Shown: piece by piece, positions 44,797 through 58,565 of the stretch
Layout: every line of letters starts with the position of its first letter
How positions within the stretch are numbered: position 1 is the stretch's first letter
Assembly (NCBI GenBank): GCA_023213395.1
Contig: CM041465.1
Location: 105,965,741-106,029,740, forward strand
Direction of reading: 5' to 3'
DNA from: Cycas panzhihuaensis
Taxonomy: Eukaryota; Cycadophyta
Length of the DNA: 64,000 nt
Position numbers and translations under genes: made by a program
Notes under the pieces: model-generated
What the model was told of the DNA's origin: nothing
The model's input: only the letters and a program-made list of their open reading frames with translations
The model's database searches: none

Positions 44797-46820
44797 ATAG
44801 CTTCTACCCACAACTTTAAATCAAGACCTTTTGCATGTAACATACATCTAGTCATTTCAACAAGTGTTTGATTTTTGTGTTCAACAACACTATTTTGTTG
44901 AGGAGTATATACTATTAAATGCTGAAACTGTATTCCATGATTTTTACAGTAATTAGTAAAATTGTTGCTTAAGTATTCTTTAGCATTATCTGTTATGAAA
45001 ATTTTGGTTTTAGAATTTGTTTGATTTTCAACTAAGGTTTTGAATTCAACAAAGATGTGGATTACTTGACTTCTAGATTTTAACATGTATACCCAACATA
45101 TTTTTGAGAAGTCATCGATAAATGTAATAAAATATCTGCATCTAGAGTATGAAGGAACTTGAAATGGATCACAAATATCAGAATGAATAAGTTCAAGTGG
45201 AGTTTTTACTTGAAATGTTGTGTGTTTTAGAAAAGGATCCATATGTTGTTTGCCTGTTACACATACTTCACAAATACCATAGACAATTTTTAATATAGGT
45301 AAGCCATGAACCATATCATTCTGACTTAGGTACTGGAGTTTTTCGTAGCTTATATGACCAAATCTAGCATGCCAAAGCTTACTAATTAGGTTAGATTTTG
45401 CTATGAAGGCACTGAAAATTTTTGATTTAGAATGTTGAAGACTAGTTAAACTATAAAGACCTATTTTGTGATCGACAGGTCCTGAAACGATTGCTTTAAA
45501 GTTATTTGTTGGTTGTTTGATAATAAATTTATCTTTCCTGAATTCTACAATGAGATCTTTTTGGCAAAATTGATATATTGAGAGAAGGTTAGGTAACAAG
45601 CCTGGAACATAGAATATGTCTTTTATTGAACCATCTTTCAAAGTAACATCACCAGTTCCTTTGACTTTAAGTTGGGTTCCACTTCCAAATGAAATTTCTT
45701 CTTCAGAATTTGAATCAGATTGATAGGAAACAAGATATTCTTGGTGTCCTGTCATGTGATGGGAAGAACTTGAATCGAGAATCTAAGATGGTGGTTCAGT
45801 GTTTAGTGTTGAAAACGTTGTTGTAGTAGCAGTTAGAGAATGATTAGAATTGTAAGATCATGATTTAATTCCTTTCGAAGCTTTCCAGGCTTCAGAGGCA
45901 ATCATATTCCTACAGATATCAATAGTCTGCCTCTTTTTATGAAAGTAAGCATAATTGATATTTTGTTTAGGATTAGTATTTATTGTATTCCTTTTTAGAA
46001 ATGATTGTTTAGAGATATTCTGTGATTTGATTAATCTTGAATACTTAGGATTATGATGAGAATTGTTTTATGTAAATGATTTTTTATGAGAATTTTAGAA
46101 CTTGGAATGATGATGATGATTATTTTGTTATTTGGATTTATTAACTGATTTGGAAAAAAGAGCCTAGGAAGGATCTATTAATTTTCCCATCTAAATCAAC
46201 ATATTTTGATGTTTAATAAGTTGATTTTTTAATTTATCAAAAGTAATTAGTGGATGTCTTGCTTGTTACCTAGTGGTTTTTAAGAGATTAAACTATTTTG
46301 GTAGTTTGTTAATTGCAAGACGAACAAGTGTATTTCCATCTTTTGCATGTGTCATAATAACTTCTTTGTCACCTACTTTTGTAGAAGATTTGATACAATT
46401 TTCTAGGTATTTATTAATGAGTTGAAGTTTAGATAAGAAATCTTCAACTTTAGAAAAATCTTCATAATTTAGATCGTACATTTGTTGTTCTAGCACCACT
46501 AACTGTTATGTGTCAACCCTATCATATTTCTCCTTAAGAGTTTTCTAAATAGTGGTTAGATCATCTGTTTCAGAGAACTACCTACTGATATCTGGAGAGA
46601 GGGAAGATAAGATGGTGCCTAGGGCTCCATCGCAGTTCATCAGATGGACTATATAAGCTTCTGATGTTTCGTCTTTAGGTTTTGGGAACTTGCATATGAC
46701 ATATTACCATATCTTTTACTGTTTAAGTTGATGGGATATTCTATTTTTCCAGTTAGCATAATTAGAGCTAGTTAATACTAGAATTGGTACATAGGTGGTT
46801 GTACTTGGCATGAGTGCCAT
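44797..46820 (-). pseudogene. Element E7: copia gag-protease-integrase in one frame (broken)
   Basis: Starts MALMPSTTTYVPILVLT at 46,820 and keeps one minus frame for 2.0 kb with C-to-T type stops. Gag shows SSNYANWKNRISHQL, then YEDFSKVEDFLSKLQLINKY. The protease active site is ILDSSSSHHMTGHQEYLVSY near 45,785-45,725. Integrase is open from 45,755: KLWHARFGHISYEKL and CEVCVTGKQHM (HHCC), then LIHSDICDPFQV, FITDNAKEYLS and NSVVEHKNQTLVEM (DDE triad), ending LKLWVEAI where E6's LTR begins. RT and RNase H are missing from the window. The 343-codon open stretch is the longest in the window. Confidence 0.85.
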
Positions 46821-47858
46821 TATGGGTACAAAACCTACGACTAGAGATCCTCTTTAGTGAAAATGATAATGAAACGATAAGGTAAAAAATATAAGTATTA
46901 AGCCATAATTAAATATAATCATAACAGTTGCATTTTAAAAAATTAAAGAGAATTACCTTTGATAAATATTGATAAGTATCTGTAAATGAATTATGTAGCA
47001 TGTGAAGAAATGGGGGGGTTCAAAATCCCTTTAAAATATTTTTAAAAAATTTGATTGCAAAGAAAGCATAAACGTAATTATATTTAGTAATTTTTGCAAA
47101 TAACTTAAAGCTATACACCCATTTACACACAAAAAGAAATGATTACCAATAATAAAAAGATGTAAAATTTAAACATTCATTTGAGAAATTAAAAAAATTT
47201 CATGTTTATAACATCATTTGTATCAAATTATAGTGATTTGATTGAGAATTTAATAAACTATATAAAATAATTGATAATTATGTAAAAATGATGTAGTTAA
47301 ATAACAAATTTGTTAAATAATTTAATGTATGTTTAATTAAGAAAATAATCATAAAATATTGTAAAGAAAATTCTAAATTAAAATCACATACCTTGATTTA
47401 CTTGGTCGTGATTAGAAGCTTGATTTCTAGTGAAATTTTATAGGTTAAGATAGCATCCAATTGGCTTGACTGACTAGTCAAAACGTTCACGACTGAGTCA
47501 GGAATCCAACGCTTCTTTCGGATTTAGATTCTAACTCTGAATAAAGAAGTTATTGGGGAAAAAGCACAGGTACCCCCTTTTTAAATTAAAAAAAAAAGGT
47601 AGATTTCAAAGGTTATACCCTTTTTATTATAGGATCATGGTCATATTAAGGTGAGATGTAACTTGCAGAGGGGGGCTAGTGGGTGGGAGCGATGGGTGGG
47701 ATGGACTCGATTCAATTGTTAAAAAGAATTTGATCAACAAAAATAAAAGAATAATAAGTAGCACTTGAAACCCTAATCAGGTTTTACCAGGGGCAGGTAG
47801 AAGAAGGTGGCTGAGTAGATTTGGCTTTGATATAGCTTGAAAGGAAGCTATATAACTT
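46821..47858 (-). other. Leader between the broken ORF and E7 gag, intron-like AT-rich part
   Basis: 46,880-47,390 is very AT-rich and bounded on the minus strand by a donor-like ATCAAG|GTATGTG (near 47,389) and an acceptor-like CACTAAAGAG near 46,855. It may be an intron in the leader transcript. No coding signal. 47,395-47,850 is mixed composition with no recognised content. Confidence 0.4.
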
Positions 47859-48758
47859 TTAATTCTCAGGGCCATGCCACCTCATATTAGTTGAATTGGG
47901 AAACGATCTGAATAGATATTCCATGGCAGCTTCTCTAGTTTCTTCATCTCGCTGTCTAGCATTAAAATGTTTTATTAGGTATTGGATTGTGTGAGGATGA
48001 ATAGAGGATGATTGTAGGGCTGTCTAGCTTTGAGGATCTTGTGTGAGGATGAATAGATGATTTAGCTTCGACTAGCGCTTCTTCTGTTGGCTATTCCACT
48101 CTTCATCTATACGTGAGGTTGATAACTCCTATGTTTCCTCAGGGATAGCGTGCAGACCTTTATGAAGACAGACAATTTACTTGATAAAATGTCTCAAAGG
48201 GATATATTCTCGTGGTATGGCATGTGTGGGAATTCTAAGGACTTCTCCTATCCCTTGCAGTTTTTCTATAAAATCTACCAGGCAGACATCATGCCACACA
48301 GAATCACCTCCAATGGGTGGTAGTGTGTACATGCAGTCATGTAGGGCTTATGGATGAAGGCTGCCAATACTTTGAGTGGATCAATCAAGGGTATCACATC
48401 ATGCCATTGGTGGAACTCTATGCATCTATTTGTTGTGGCTACTAACCATTTGACAAAATTATGTTTAAAGAGATAAGGATTCATCAAATGTAATGATTTC
48501 ATGATGGGCATTTCGATGAGGCCTCGAATTCAACTGCCTATAATTGAAATCTCTATGGCCAACATGATTGCTTTCTATGATCATATAATCAGAATATGAG
48601 TCATGCATTTGTGGAGAATCTTGGCGTGTAAACCTTTATGAAGACATTGACGGGTAGTATGATAACCCTGGAGGTTGAGAGCTCTTGGATTTCTAGTCAA
48701 TAGAAGAGCCTCCCTAACATCAAAATATGCAACACTTCAATTTGTTCATGCAATCCAT
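47859..48758 (-). pseudogene. Unrecognised 300-codon ORF in the E10/E7 leader (broken)
   Basis: A single minus frame of 300 codons from ATG 48,758 to TAA 47,859, with about 14 internal stops, most explained by C-to-T at CAA, CAG or CGA. Readable parts include SHNK, GGDSVWHDVCLVDFIEKLQG, LRIPTHAIPREYIPLRHFIK, VCLHKGLHAIPEET, IDEEWNSQQKKR and HFNARQRDEETREAAMEYLF. I do not recognise it. It starts about 30 bp after a tRNA-Met primer site and precedes the E7 gag by 1 kb, so it may be a leader ORF of the same element or the gag of a second one. Confidence 0.5.
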
Positions 48759-48786
48759 GTTAGAGAGATGAATATTGGACCTACAA

Positions 48787-49170
48787 GCTCTAATACCATG
48801 ATGGAGAAGCTGCATCATTTATTTGAATCTTAAAATAGTATAATAATTATACATACATATATACACCTGGTATGGAAGGTGGAAAACCCCTTCAGGGGAA
48901 GAAAAACCACCTCATGATTATATTTTATTATTGCAGAGATTATATACATAATATATGACCCAGACCTCTATGAGATTCAGACCAACCTCTTGGATTCTTG
49001 GAGGAGAGTTTTAAGGAGATAAAGGCTCGTTGAAATGGATGATTATCTATTTCAATGAACTACATAAATAATTTAATAAACATGAACTTAAACAACATTA
49101 ACCTTTAAAAAGCTACTTTAATAATAAAGTGACTAAAACCTAATATTAATACTTCTAATAAGATGCAACA
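48787..49170 (-). mobile_element. Element E10: primer site and 5' LTR (372 bp)
   Basis: The primer site at 48,787-48,798 reads TGGTATTAGAGC on the minus strand, one base from the initiator tRNA-Met complement. The LTR at 48,799-49,170 runs TGATGGAGAAG ... GATGCAACA. To its right a copia gag (E9) begins abruptly in mid-domain, so the LTR was inserted into that gag. ACTCC (49,171-49,175) is the expected target duplication. E10 probably includes the E7 coding region. Confidence 0.7.
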
Positions 49171-49480
49171 ACTCCTTTGTAGGTGGTCTTTAATATATCC
49201 CATACTTTCTTTGATATAGATGATTCACCAGTCCTTAAAAAAATATGATCCTCCAATGCATAAAAAATGAATACCAATGCTTCATTGTCTCACTTTTCAT
49301 TCTCTTTATAGGTCTTCTTTTGCTCTTTAGTAGTATTAACATCAATTGTTCCATAACTTATTTCAATCAAGTCCCATATATCTTTTGATACAAAGATGAG
49401 TTTTATTCTTCGAATCTAATTTTAAAAGTTAGTAGCATCAAATTTTGGTATTATACATTGCTTATACTTGAGGCTATAAT
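49171..49480 (-). pseudogene. Element E9: copia gag fragment
   Basis: On the minus strand it reads KFDATNF, VSKDIWDLIEISYGTID, DNEALVFIFYALEDHIFLR and ISKKVWDILKTTYKG, which is the copia Gag/UBN2 pattern (FDGxNFxxW ... ALxxIxxALxDxIF ... AKExWDxL). Cut at 49,171 by the E10 LTR. Several stops of the TAA/TAG type. Confidence 0.65.
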
Positions 49481-51886
49481 GAAAAATTTTTCCTTAAAAG
49501 TAACTGCTTTGGAAAAGTAAAGTGCTCGAATGAAATACTGAAATGCACTTAAAGAAGGCAATAAAGACACTAAGAAAACATAAGCAAAACTTATCCCCCT
49601 TTAATTTTAGGACATACACAAGTGTCCTAATTAGAACTTAACCTCCTTCAAAGTAAGATTTTTATATTAATAATAATTACAACCTAAAGTTTTACTAGAT
49701 TTATTCAAAGGTTAACTCATAGAAAGCCTATAAGCTAACATCAAAATTGACTATGAAAATATTACATCAAATGACTTCAAAGAGTCTTGAAAGATCATTC
49801 ACTTAATAGAGGATCAAAATATGAATGCAACATCTTAAATGACACTCAATTTTGGATTTTTATAACCAAGTTATATATATTAAAAAGTACAAGGACGTCA
49901 AAAGGGGGTAAAGAGATCTTTAGTATATGAACCAGAAAGAAAATTTTTATCAACTTTCAATCATGGAAAAAGTTATCAAATGCAGACCTAAAATAGTCGT
50001 GTAACCACTCATTTCGTTTGGGTGAAAATATAGAACATTGTGGAGCTAATAGATCTAAAAATGGGCCCCACTAGTGGTAGATATCCTTGTTGAAGCATAA
50101 ATAAGTGCTTGTTATGAAAACCTTCTTCTAGTCACTTGTCTCTACTATGTGACCTATAGGTTGCAAGATAGAAGGGCTATATGGGATGACAAAAACTAGC
50201 TAACTATTTTAAATAAATGTCCATATGTCAATCTTAATTATGCAAATGACTACTTCAAATAAAGGCATATAGTATAAATCAACTAGCCAATATTTTAAAC
50301 ATATCAATATCAATTATGCAAAATGTGATATATGTATGTCATTGATGTAGGCATGCCAATGCTTAACCCATATTTCTAAAGCACTGCATATTAGAAATCA
50401 AATTATCATAAAAGATCTTAATCAAATTCATACCTGCATATTTACTTAATGGAATGGACATAATTAACACATATTGTTAATGAGAAAACTTATGAGTGGG
50501 TATCACAAATATAGAGTCCAAACTTGTAGGGCATAGTAGATAAAGCAAAGTGATAACAACAACCTAAAGTATGAAGACACAAAGGTAAATACTTACACTA
50601 TGCCTAAGTTTCAAAGAAAAGGAGTATAACATATTAATATTATAATATATTAATATTAAATAATGGGTAAAGCAAATGTAATTAAAAAATACATTGGGGA
50701 AATTATTAGAATAATGGTTACAAGTATATGTATGAAGATTCCCTTAGATGTAGCTTAAATCATGAAATCCTTTATCTCTCTCAAAGGTGAAATGAAATAG
50801 ATGAATAAAAATCAACAGCCACCAATGTGAATACACATGCTTCAATGCTTTGTCCAACAGATTAATGTAGATGAACACGAATAGACAATTGTGGTGATGT
50901 AAAAAATATATAGGGCATGCTTAATCATATGAGATGTAGATCAAGTCACACAAGAGATTTGACATAAACATCCCAAAGTACAAGCATAAGAAAAATATAA
51001 CATAAACAATTGTAAAATAAAATAGCTAATAAAAAACTTTGACAAATAATGCTATACCATTTTCTTTATAATGGATGCCAAATGAGGTACTAGGGATTCT
51101 CACATTCCTCTTTTATCTCCCCTACTCATAGGCCTTGCAGTGTTTCTTATGTACTTGATAATGATTCCTATAATTAGAACCATAATCAACCCAACTTAAA
51201 GTCTTGGTACTATCATCATTTACAACATGAAGCATGCCTAAGATGATCAATGGATCTTCTGGGTGGGTCTATTTCTTGGTGCTAGTTTAGTAGCAATCTA
51301 TCATTAGATAATCATTCATGTTATTCACTTCAAATCTCTCTCTTAGAATCATAATAGCTAACTTGATAATTAGTCAGTTAATTTATGTCATTTGGTAGGG
51401 GATTAAACTAAGTGCAAAGAAGGTAATCTTTATTTTGTCAATAATGTGCTTCCTCTAATAGTCACAATAATGTCCTTAATATACAAGGATAAGGATGGGT
51501 TCCTCTATGTTATCTAAAGTTATGAAAATATATTTGGATCTCAGAATGAGTTTAGTGGTGAATGTATTTAATAGATATTAAACCTTAGAGACAAACCATA
51601 TTATTATGAATGGTCAGCTAAGATTATAGTAAGAGTAAATTGCTAGATGAATTGACACAAGTATAATGGAGATTCATAATGCATATAAATGAGCAAATAA
51701 TAATAGTAGATAGAATTACATAAATATACTACTTATACATGAGCAAATAAATAAGAGAGCATATACATACCAACAACGCATGCAATAGAGATTAAGGTAT
51801 GGATACGATATATGTGATGTGATGCAGTACCTCACAAAAATCCTCTATATCTTTGACTAAGAATCCTTGATAGCTCATCCAATGTT
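49481..51886 (-). other. Element E9: long AT-rich leader, no gene seen
   Basis: 2.4 kb without recognised coding sequence, between E9's gag start and its decayed primer site. Composition and layout resemble the leader of E8 (59,288-63,030). Confidence 0.45.
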
Positions 51887-52170
51887 ACTTTGATAGTAAA
51901 TGATGGAATTAGAGGATGAAGAGAGTAGAATAAAATATAAATAAGAAGGCATATCTATCAATATATGAGGATGGTGGTGTTGATGAATATCAGGGTCTTT
52001 GAACCCCTTGGATAAATAGATAAGATTAAAAGGATTTGGGAATGCTTCTCAAGGTATACCATTGACTTGCATTGACAAATACTTAACATAGTGCCACCAT
52101 AATATTCCCCATGATATGGGTTATTACTGTAATACGAGCAATATCCCTAGGGTGGGTAATCACCCCAACG
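51887..52170 (-). mobile_element. Element E9: decayed primer site and 5' LTR
   Basis: Plus strand ACTTTGATAGTA (51,887-51,898) then AA then TGATGGAATTAG. This matches GCTCTGATACCA-AA-TGAAGG at E8's LTR border with five changes and the same 2-base spacer. The presumed LTR runs to CACCCCAACG at 52,170. No second LTR was found. Confidence 0.45.
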
Positions 52171-52561
52171 TGAGTATTATTCTAATATATATTTTTAATC
52201 TTCATATTTATCTCCTTGATCTTTATTTCTTCATGTCTTTATAACTACTAGATCTTGTAACCTATATCAAAATCTATATCTATATCATGTATCATCACCT
52301 ATAACCTATAAATCTATCAACTATTATATTTGTCTCTTATAAATATTAAGTTGTAAAATATCTATAATCATTAACCTATATCAACTTATAGTAAATAATC
52401 TATAGTTATATATGTACCTTAGTGACTAATTATGAGTAACCAACCTATAAATATAAACCAATCATTAAATATTCATCAAATATTTAACCAATCTATGAAG
52501 TGTTTTCGTAAACATCTTTATATCTTCACCTGTAAAGTTATTATCAAATATCATCTATTAA
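52171..52561. other. AT-rich stretch with short CCTATA-like repeats
   Basis: No gene recognised; many short repeats of the type AACCTATA. The last five bases, ATTAA, are the left target duplication of E11. Confidence 0.5.
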
Positions 52562-54819
52562 TGTGGTATTCCAAAATATGGTCAAAACTATACCATGTGA
52601 CCATTCAAATCAAAGGTCTTTAAATGATGATTCCAATGGTTCAGATGAAAGCCAATTCTAATATTTGTATCAAAAGTTATGACCATTTAAAGTATTTAGC
52701 CTACATGCTTTTGGAGAAGTTCTGGTCAACTTCTATTTAAGTAGTATTAAGGAGAATATCACCTAGTTTGGCTGACTTCTATTTAAGCAGTATTAAAGAG
52801 AATATCACCCAATTTGGCCAACTTCTATTCTTAGTATTTTGATCACTATAAATAGGAAGTTTTGGATGTACCCAAATCCATCATTTATAGATTCCTTTAG
52901 TTGTATATTTTTGATTTTGGGGCTATAACTAGCTCACCCATTTGGGGGCTGCAGTTTGGAGGGTTCCTCACCTCAAAGAGGAAAGCTCACTTTCTAAGAA
53001 AGACTAGTATTTTGATGTAATTTCACTCTATTTTTGGTATTATTTGTAGTAAAGATTATTATTCACTTTTGTGGATTTTATAATTCTTATTCCTTATTCA
53101 TTTTCCTATTGAAAAGCATCTAGTTATTGCCTTTCTATGGATTATTATCTATATTTTTGAAGAAAATTATTATAAAACTAGAACTAGATCGCTACAATGG
53201 TATCATAGCTTCATTTCGAAGGGAAAGGATAGAGGTAAAAGCTCAGAAAGGTCGATTCAATATTAAAACATGTTCTAAGGAAATTTGTATTGGTTTTCTT
53301 TGACAATATCCTGATCGATAGTAAAACATAGGAAGAACACTTGGAACACATAAAGGCAGTTCTACTCATTCTTGAGAAAGCACAATTGTTCACAAATAAG
53401 AAAAAGTTCTCTTTTGCAAATAAGACTTCGTAAAGATGTTTGACCTTTTTGAGACTAATAAAGGCATAAATGAAAGATATTGGGTAGAATAGGTTGAAGC
53501 CTAAAATTAATTCATGGGGAATATATAAATTGACAATTATTAGGTAGAATTAGAATTGTTCTTGGGAGAAAAAGTTTTTGATTGGCTCAATAATTAGTCC
53601 AACCAATCAATAGGATACACCAAGTGGTTTTGGTTCTGACATGTATTTATCAAAACATTTAGACAATAATAAAAAGATCATCAAACCCGTGAGCAAGGTG
53701 AGGGTACCAAAGCATCAAAATAACCAAACAAAAGGGAAGAAGTAGAAGAAGAAAGAGAAGAAGCAAAGATTTTATAAGAGCTAAAATAAGAACCAATCTA
53801 GAGGGATTAACATGACTATACAAAAGATTCAAAGTAAGCTTGAGTGATGGAAAAATCTCAAGTTAATACCAGAGAAGAAATCTAAAGTGAAGTTACACAG
53901 GGGCAATATGAAGATAAGGAAGAATAAGTTAATTTTGAGGAAGAATCATAAAAAACTTCATACAAGGTAAGACGATGACAAAACAATTGAGACACATTGC
54001 AAGTCCTAGGATCCTCCCGATGTAAAATAAGATACAACATGTACCTAGCCAGAGGAATAAACATCATCAAATTTAAGATGTATTCTAGCAAAGCTCCATA
54101 AAAGACACAAGATCAAACAAAATCTTCATGACCCATAGGATCTAATATGAGGTGGTTAGAAGATTAGACTAATCTATAAACATTTCTCAATACTTTGAGG
54201 GCAAAGTATTATTTTTAGGGGAGGGGAATTGTATCATTCTATAATATGGCCAAAACTATACCATGCAACCATTCAAATAAAAGATCTTTAAATGAGGATT
54301 CCAATAGTTTAGATGAAAGTTAATTTTGATATCTATATCAAAAGTTATGACCGTTTAAAGTGTTCAAGCTATCGGTTTTTGGAAAAGTTCTAGCCAACTT
54401 CTATTTGAGTAGTATTAAGGAGAATATCACCTAGTTTGGCTGGATTCTATTCTTAGTATTTTGATCACTATACATAAGAAGTTTTGGCTGTATCCTAAGC
54501 CATCATTTGGAGATTCCTTTGATTGTATATTTTTGATTTTAGGGCTATAATTAGCTTGCCTATTTAGGGACTGCTGTTTAGAAGGTTCCTCACCTCAAAA
54601 AGGAAAGCTTACTTTTCAAGAAAGACTAGTATTTTAATGTAATTTCACTCTATTTTTGGTATTATTTGATAGCAAAAAGTATTATTTACTTTTATGGATT
54701 CTGTAATTCTTGTTCCTTGTTCATGTTTCTATTGAAAAGCATCTAGTTATTACCTTTCTATGGATTATTATTTATATTTTTGAAGAAAATTGCTATAAAA
54801 CTAGAACTAGGACACCACA
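52562..54819 (+). mobile_element. Element E11: small, internally deleted LTR retrotransposon
   Basis: LTRs 52,562-53,196 and 54,230-54,819, flanked by ATTAA (52,557-52,561) and ATCAA (54,820-54,824). The primer site TGGTATCATAGC at 53,198-53,209 is two changes from the tRNA-Met complement. The purine tract AGGGGAGGGGAAT precedes the right LTR. The internal part is only 1.03 kb. The left LTR has a 46-bp tandem duplication (52,729, 52,775, 52,821) absent from the right LTR. Confidence 0.88.
53250..53450 (+). pseudogene. Element E11: Ty3/gypsy RT fragment
   Basis: The plus strand reads HVLRKFVLVFFDNILIDSKT, then EEHLEHIKAVLLILEKAQLF and NKKKFSFANKTS. This is the RT palm/thumb segment of chromovirus-like gypsy elements (FVVVFFDDILVYSKTxEEHLxHL). 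The second active-site Asp is Asn (G-to-A). The rest of pol is missing. From 53,480 to 54,200 the Lys-rich sequence may be a gag relic but is not assignable. Confidence 0.75.
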
Positions 54820-54824
54820 ATCAA

Positions 54825-57800
54825 CCAATCATCACATTAACCAAAAAATAATTACTAATGTCCATATAAAATAACAACCATCTACCAAAATACATTGGTA
54901 AACAACTGTTGTGATCACTAGTTTTGTAGGAACTGCATCTTATACGTGGTTCATCAATAAATAAGAATAACATAAAATCTCTTATTTCTAATATACAATA
55001 TTAATAATACAATCTATGTGTTGTATAAAAGTGGAATCATTCATCTTGCCTTTTACATATAAGTAAATATATTGTGTTCTGCCTTCATTAACACTTCTTT
55101 ACACTTGTAACTTTCTTTTAGCAACCATTAATCATATTAACATTACTAAATTAATTATAAAAATATATTAACTCTAAGAACAAGTCGAGCTACTTGGCTA
55201 AGATAAGTTATCTATAACAAGGTAATATTAATTATGTTTTTATGTCTCTTATCATACATGGTAAGTTATATTTCTCACTAACAAACACTTTCTACTATTA
55301 GTTGGATAACCTTAATGGTTAAATTGGTATGCTAAATAAATAATATATGAGACTTTTCTCTTTGTCTCATAAAATAGGTAGAATTCTTATCAACAACTTA
55401 TCTTTATATCATCAAATAATTAAAGTGGGCCCTCTATTAAAAGTCAAGTAATACCATCATTATCAAATAAGTGTCATCAATCATTCATTCATCATCACTA
55501 AATAGGTGTCCAATTAGGTGATATGTCATTTGAGTAGTGACATGTACTTCACTAAACTATATGTATAAATTCCCAAGAGCAATTTATATTTTTAGCATAA
55601 TAAAATAATTTTACATTGATATTTTAATAAATATATCCCACTTCATAAAATTTTCATCTATTTTGAGATTTTAAATATCATACATGATCTTTTTTTAATG
55701 TACCTTTAAATAAATTTTTTTTCTTCATCAATCAACAATAATATTATCATTATATCTAGAGCCTTTGGAAATATTAGAATATGTAATTTTTTTTTGAAAA
55801 ATATCATAGAATGTATTTTTTATAAGGTTAAGAGTATTTTAATCAACTTTATGAATTAATATCTCTATTATATAACTTCTAAAATATGCCTTATGACCAC
55901 TTCTTTTGGCCATCTTAAAATTCTCTTTCCAACACAACTAATGTGATGAAAAATAGATACTCCAATGAAAAGTTATAGTAAAAAATGTGCCACTATGTCC
56001 TGGAAAGTATGTGATCTTTAAGAAAAATATTTAGTCCCTTTCATCTTGGGTGCATGGTCATATGCTAACTTCATATGACAGTATTAGGGGGCTTCATAGA
56101 TTTTAAATTTTATTAAATCTAACTTAATGTACTTTTATAAATATAAAAAGATTTAAATATAATTTATAAAATTTTAATTCTATGCATTTTAAATTTTATA
56201 AAAAATAATCAAATTTTATTTTATTTTTGTAAATTTCTTTATGATATAAAAAATCTATATGTAAAAATTCCTCTATTCTATAATCTTATAAGCGATTGTA
56301 TTTGTGTATTTCACTATGGGCTTCTATGAACATCTAGTGTTCTTTATCTTTTATTTGGGTGATCTATGAAATATATATGGGTAAACTCTGTGCAAGTATA
56401 TTCTTGAGTCTTTGATCCATCATGGCATGATAATGGTGCTTTTGCATGATAATTTCAATGGTGATCTATTCTTTATGGGCGTCTTCTTTGCATTCATTTG
56501 GACAATGAGTGTATTTATTATGGTGACTCTTATCAGGGGTAGTCTTAGCTCATCCAATATTTCTAATTTAATTCTACTATAGGTAGATTACTAAATAAAA
56601 GAAGAAATACAATGGTTGTAAGGATTGGTGCTCACAAGTGGTTCTTAAATAGATACACCATAGTGCAAAAGAGATGAGGGAAGCTAAGTATTAAGTTTGA
56701 TATAATGGAGGATGAGGATTTTAGCTAGAAATTACTTGGAGTACACCATGATTCTCCACACATAGTTGTTGATGGATTCTAAGCCTTTCATTTTCATTAG
56801 TCATCCTTGTAATCATAATTCATTTTAACAATACTAACTATGAGTGTGGGGCCTACATTAGACAGAGACTTACTATTCAAGATGAGCAATCAACTTAGTC
56901 TATAATACAATATGTTTCTTAGGCTTCAATGGTGTATTTCATGATGTGGGTTACATTAATTTTATTTCTATTAAAGCTATCAGTAAGAAATGATAAAACC
57001 CTAGTATATTATTTTATAAATTATATCAAACCTTTAATTTTATGTCCTCTTACATATTAGATTCTATTATCACATCAAGATCTTCATGCAAAGCCTCATA
57101 GATCATGTTCAAAACATGCTTATAAATATTGCCTTTCAATCAACTACTTTAAATGCTAATTTCATAATTGTCTACCCACTGATAATGAATGCTAATAATT
57201 ATAATAATGCCCTCATATTTTTAATTTTTAATCAAGTTCTTCATATATCATCATAATGCTATAATAATCAAATCAACTTTATTATAATCACTCCATATAT
57301 ATACATGGATCAATAGATCAATATGCCCCACATACCTTTTGCTTTTAACCTAACAAATATTTGTCAATCATGTTGTTTTTCATACCTCATACCTAGTTTA
57401 TTTTATTATCTTTCATCTAATATAGTCTTGCTAACTATTTCATATACTGAGGGAGCATTGGATGTTATTTACTCTCACAAGATGATCACTTCTGTTTGGG
57501 CTATCATTCTCTTATAAATAATCCATTACTGCTAATTGTGAGATTAGGTGAGGTGTCTAATGTAAAAAAATCTCAATCACTTCTACAGGTAGACAACCTA
57601 TATAAGTGAACTTAATTTGTAATAATTTGCTCTCACATCTTTATCATTTGGTGGACTCACTTTGAATATTTGCATATTCTATAGTATGCCTATAACATTT
57701 TTAAATAATTATCTATATAAATTTAAATTAACACACCATTATTATTATTGTATTCATCATGTGACTTCATTTGTATATGGCTTTATCAGTCTTGTATGTG

Positions 57801-58015
57801 GATCTCATTCATTTTTTTCTAGCCCTAGAATCATAATTATATGTCTCTATAATAATTGGCCTATTTAATTTTTTGGCTCATTAATTCACCTTATAATCTG
57901 CTTCTATACTAACATATATATTAGCTTTGTCATTGGTATATTGGCTTATTAATCTAGTTTATATAAGTTTTTTTCCTACTTATACAAAATCTTTCACAAC
58001 ATGGCTAATAACCAA
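54825..58015. other. AT-rich non-coding stretch
   Basis: 3.2 kb with no recognisable domain on either strand. It should contain the internal region of E12 near its right end (minus sense), but no gag was recognised. Small frames such as 57,323-57,517 look accidental. Confidence 0.5.
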
Positions 58016-58565
58016 GCTTTAATACTATGTTAAAATTTAGAATTTAAGTTTGATATTATATTGTGATGTAGTGAGTATATATAGTAGAAATATAACAAGT
58101 ATATATAATGAATAGATTATCTCTTAAGGAATATACACATATAAATATGAATATAAAGTAAATTCATAAAGCATTCATGAAATATTTACCACATAATGAA
58201 GGAATATAAAACGATGGAGACATGACAGATCATAATCACATAGTTAAAATATTTTAGCATGAACACATAAATCTCTTATATTCAATCCATGATTGTGAGT
58301 ACATAGCAAATCTTTAAATGTAGGCAGTGTCTAAAGACACCAGGGTTGTACATCCCTCCAAATATATAATTTGGGGGAGGAGGGAAACTCTTCAACTCTT
58401 AGAATTTAAACAATAATAAAATATTACACAACTTAACTCAAATCAACTTAACATTACCTTATACTTACCTTCACATGTGAGCACCCACATGTGTAAATTG
58501 GTGGGAGTGGGGTGTGTACTCCTAGGTGAAAGGTGGGAGTGGGGTGATGATCATTAACCCCAACA

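Noticed and set aside
54825-58015. Host gene or CRISPR-like array in the AT-rich part
   Set aside because: Short frames lack motifs, and no regularly spaced repeats were seen.
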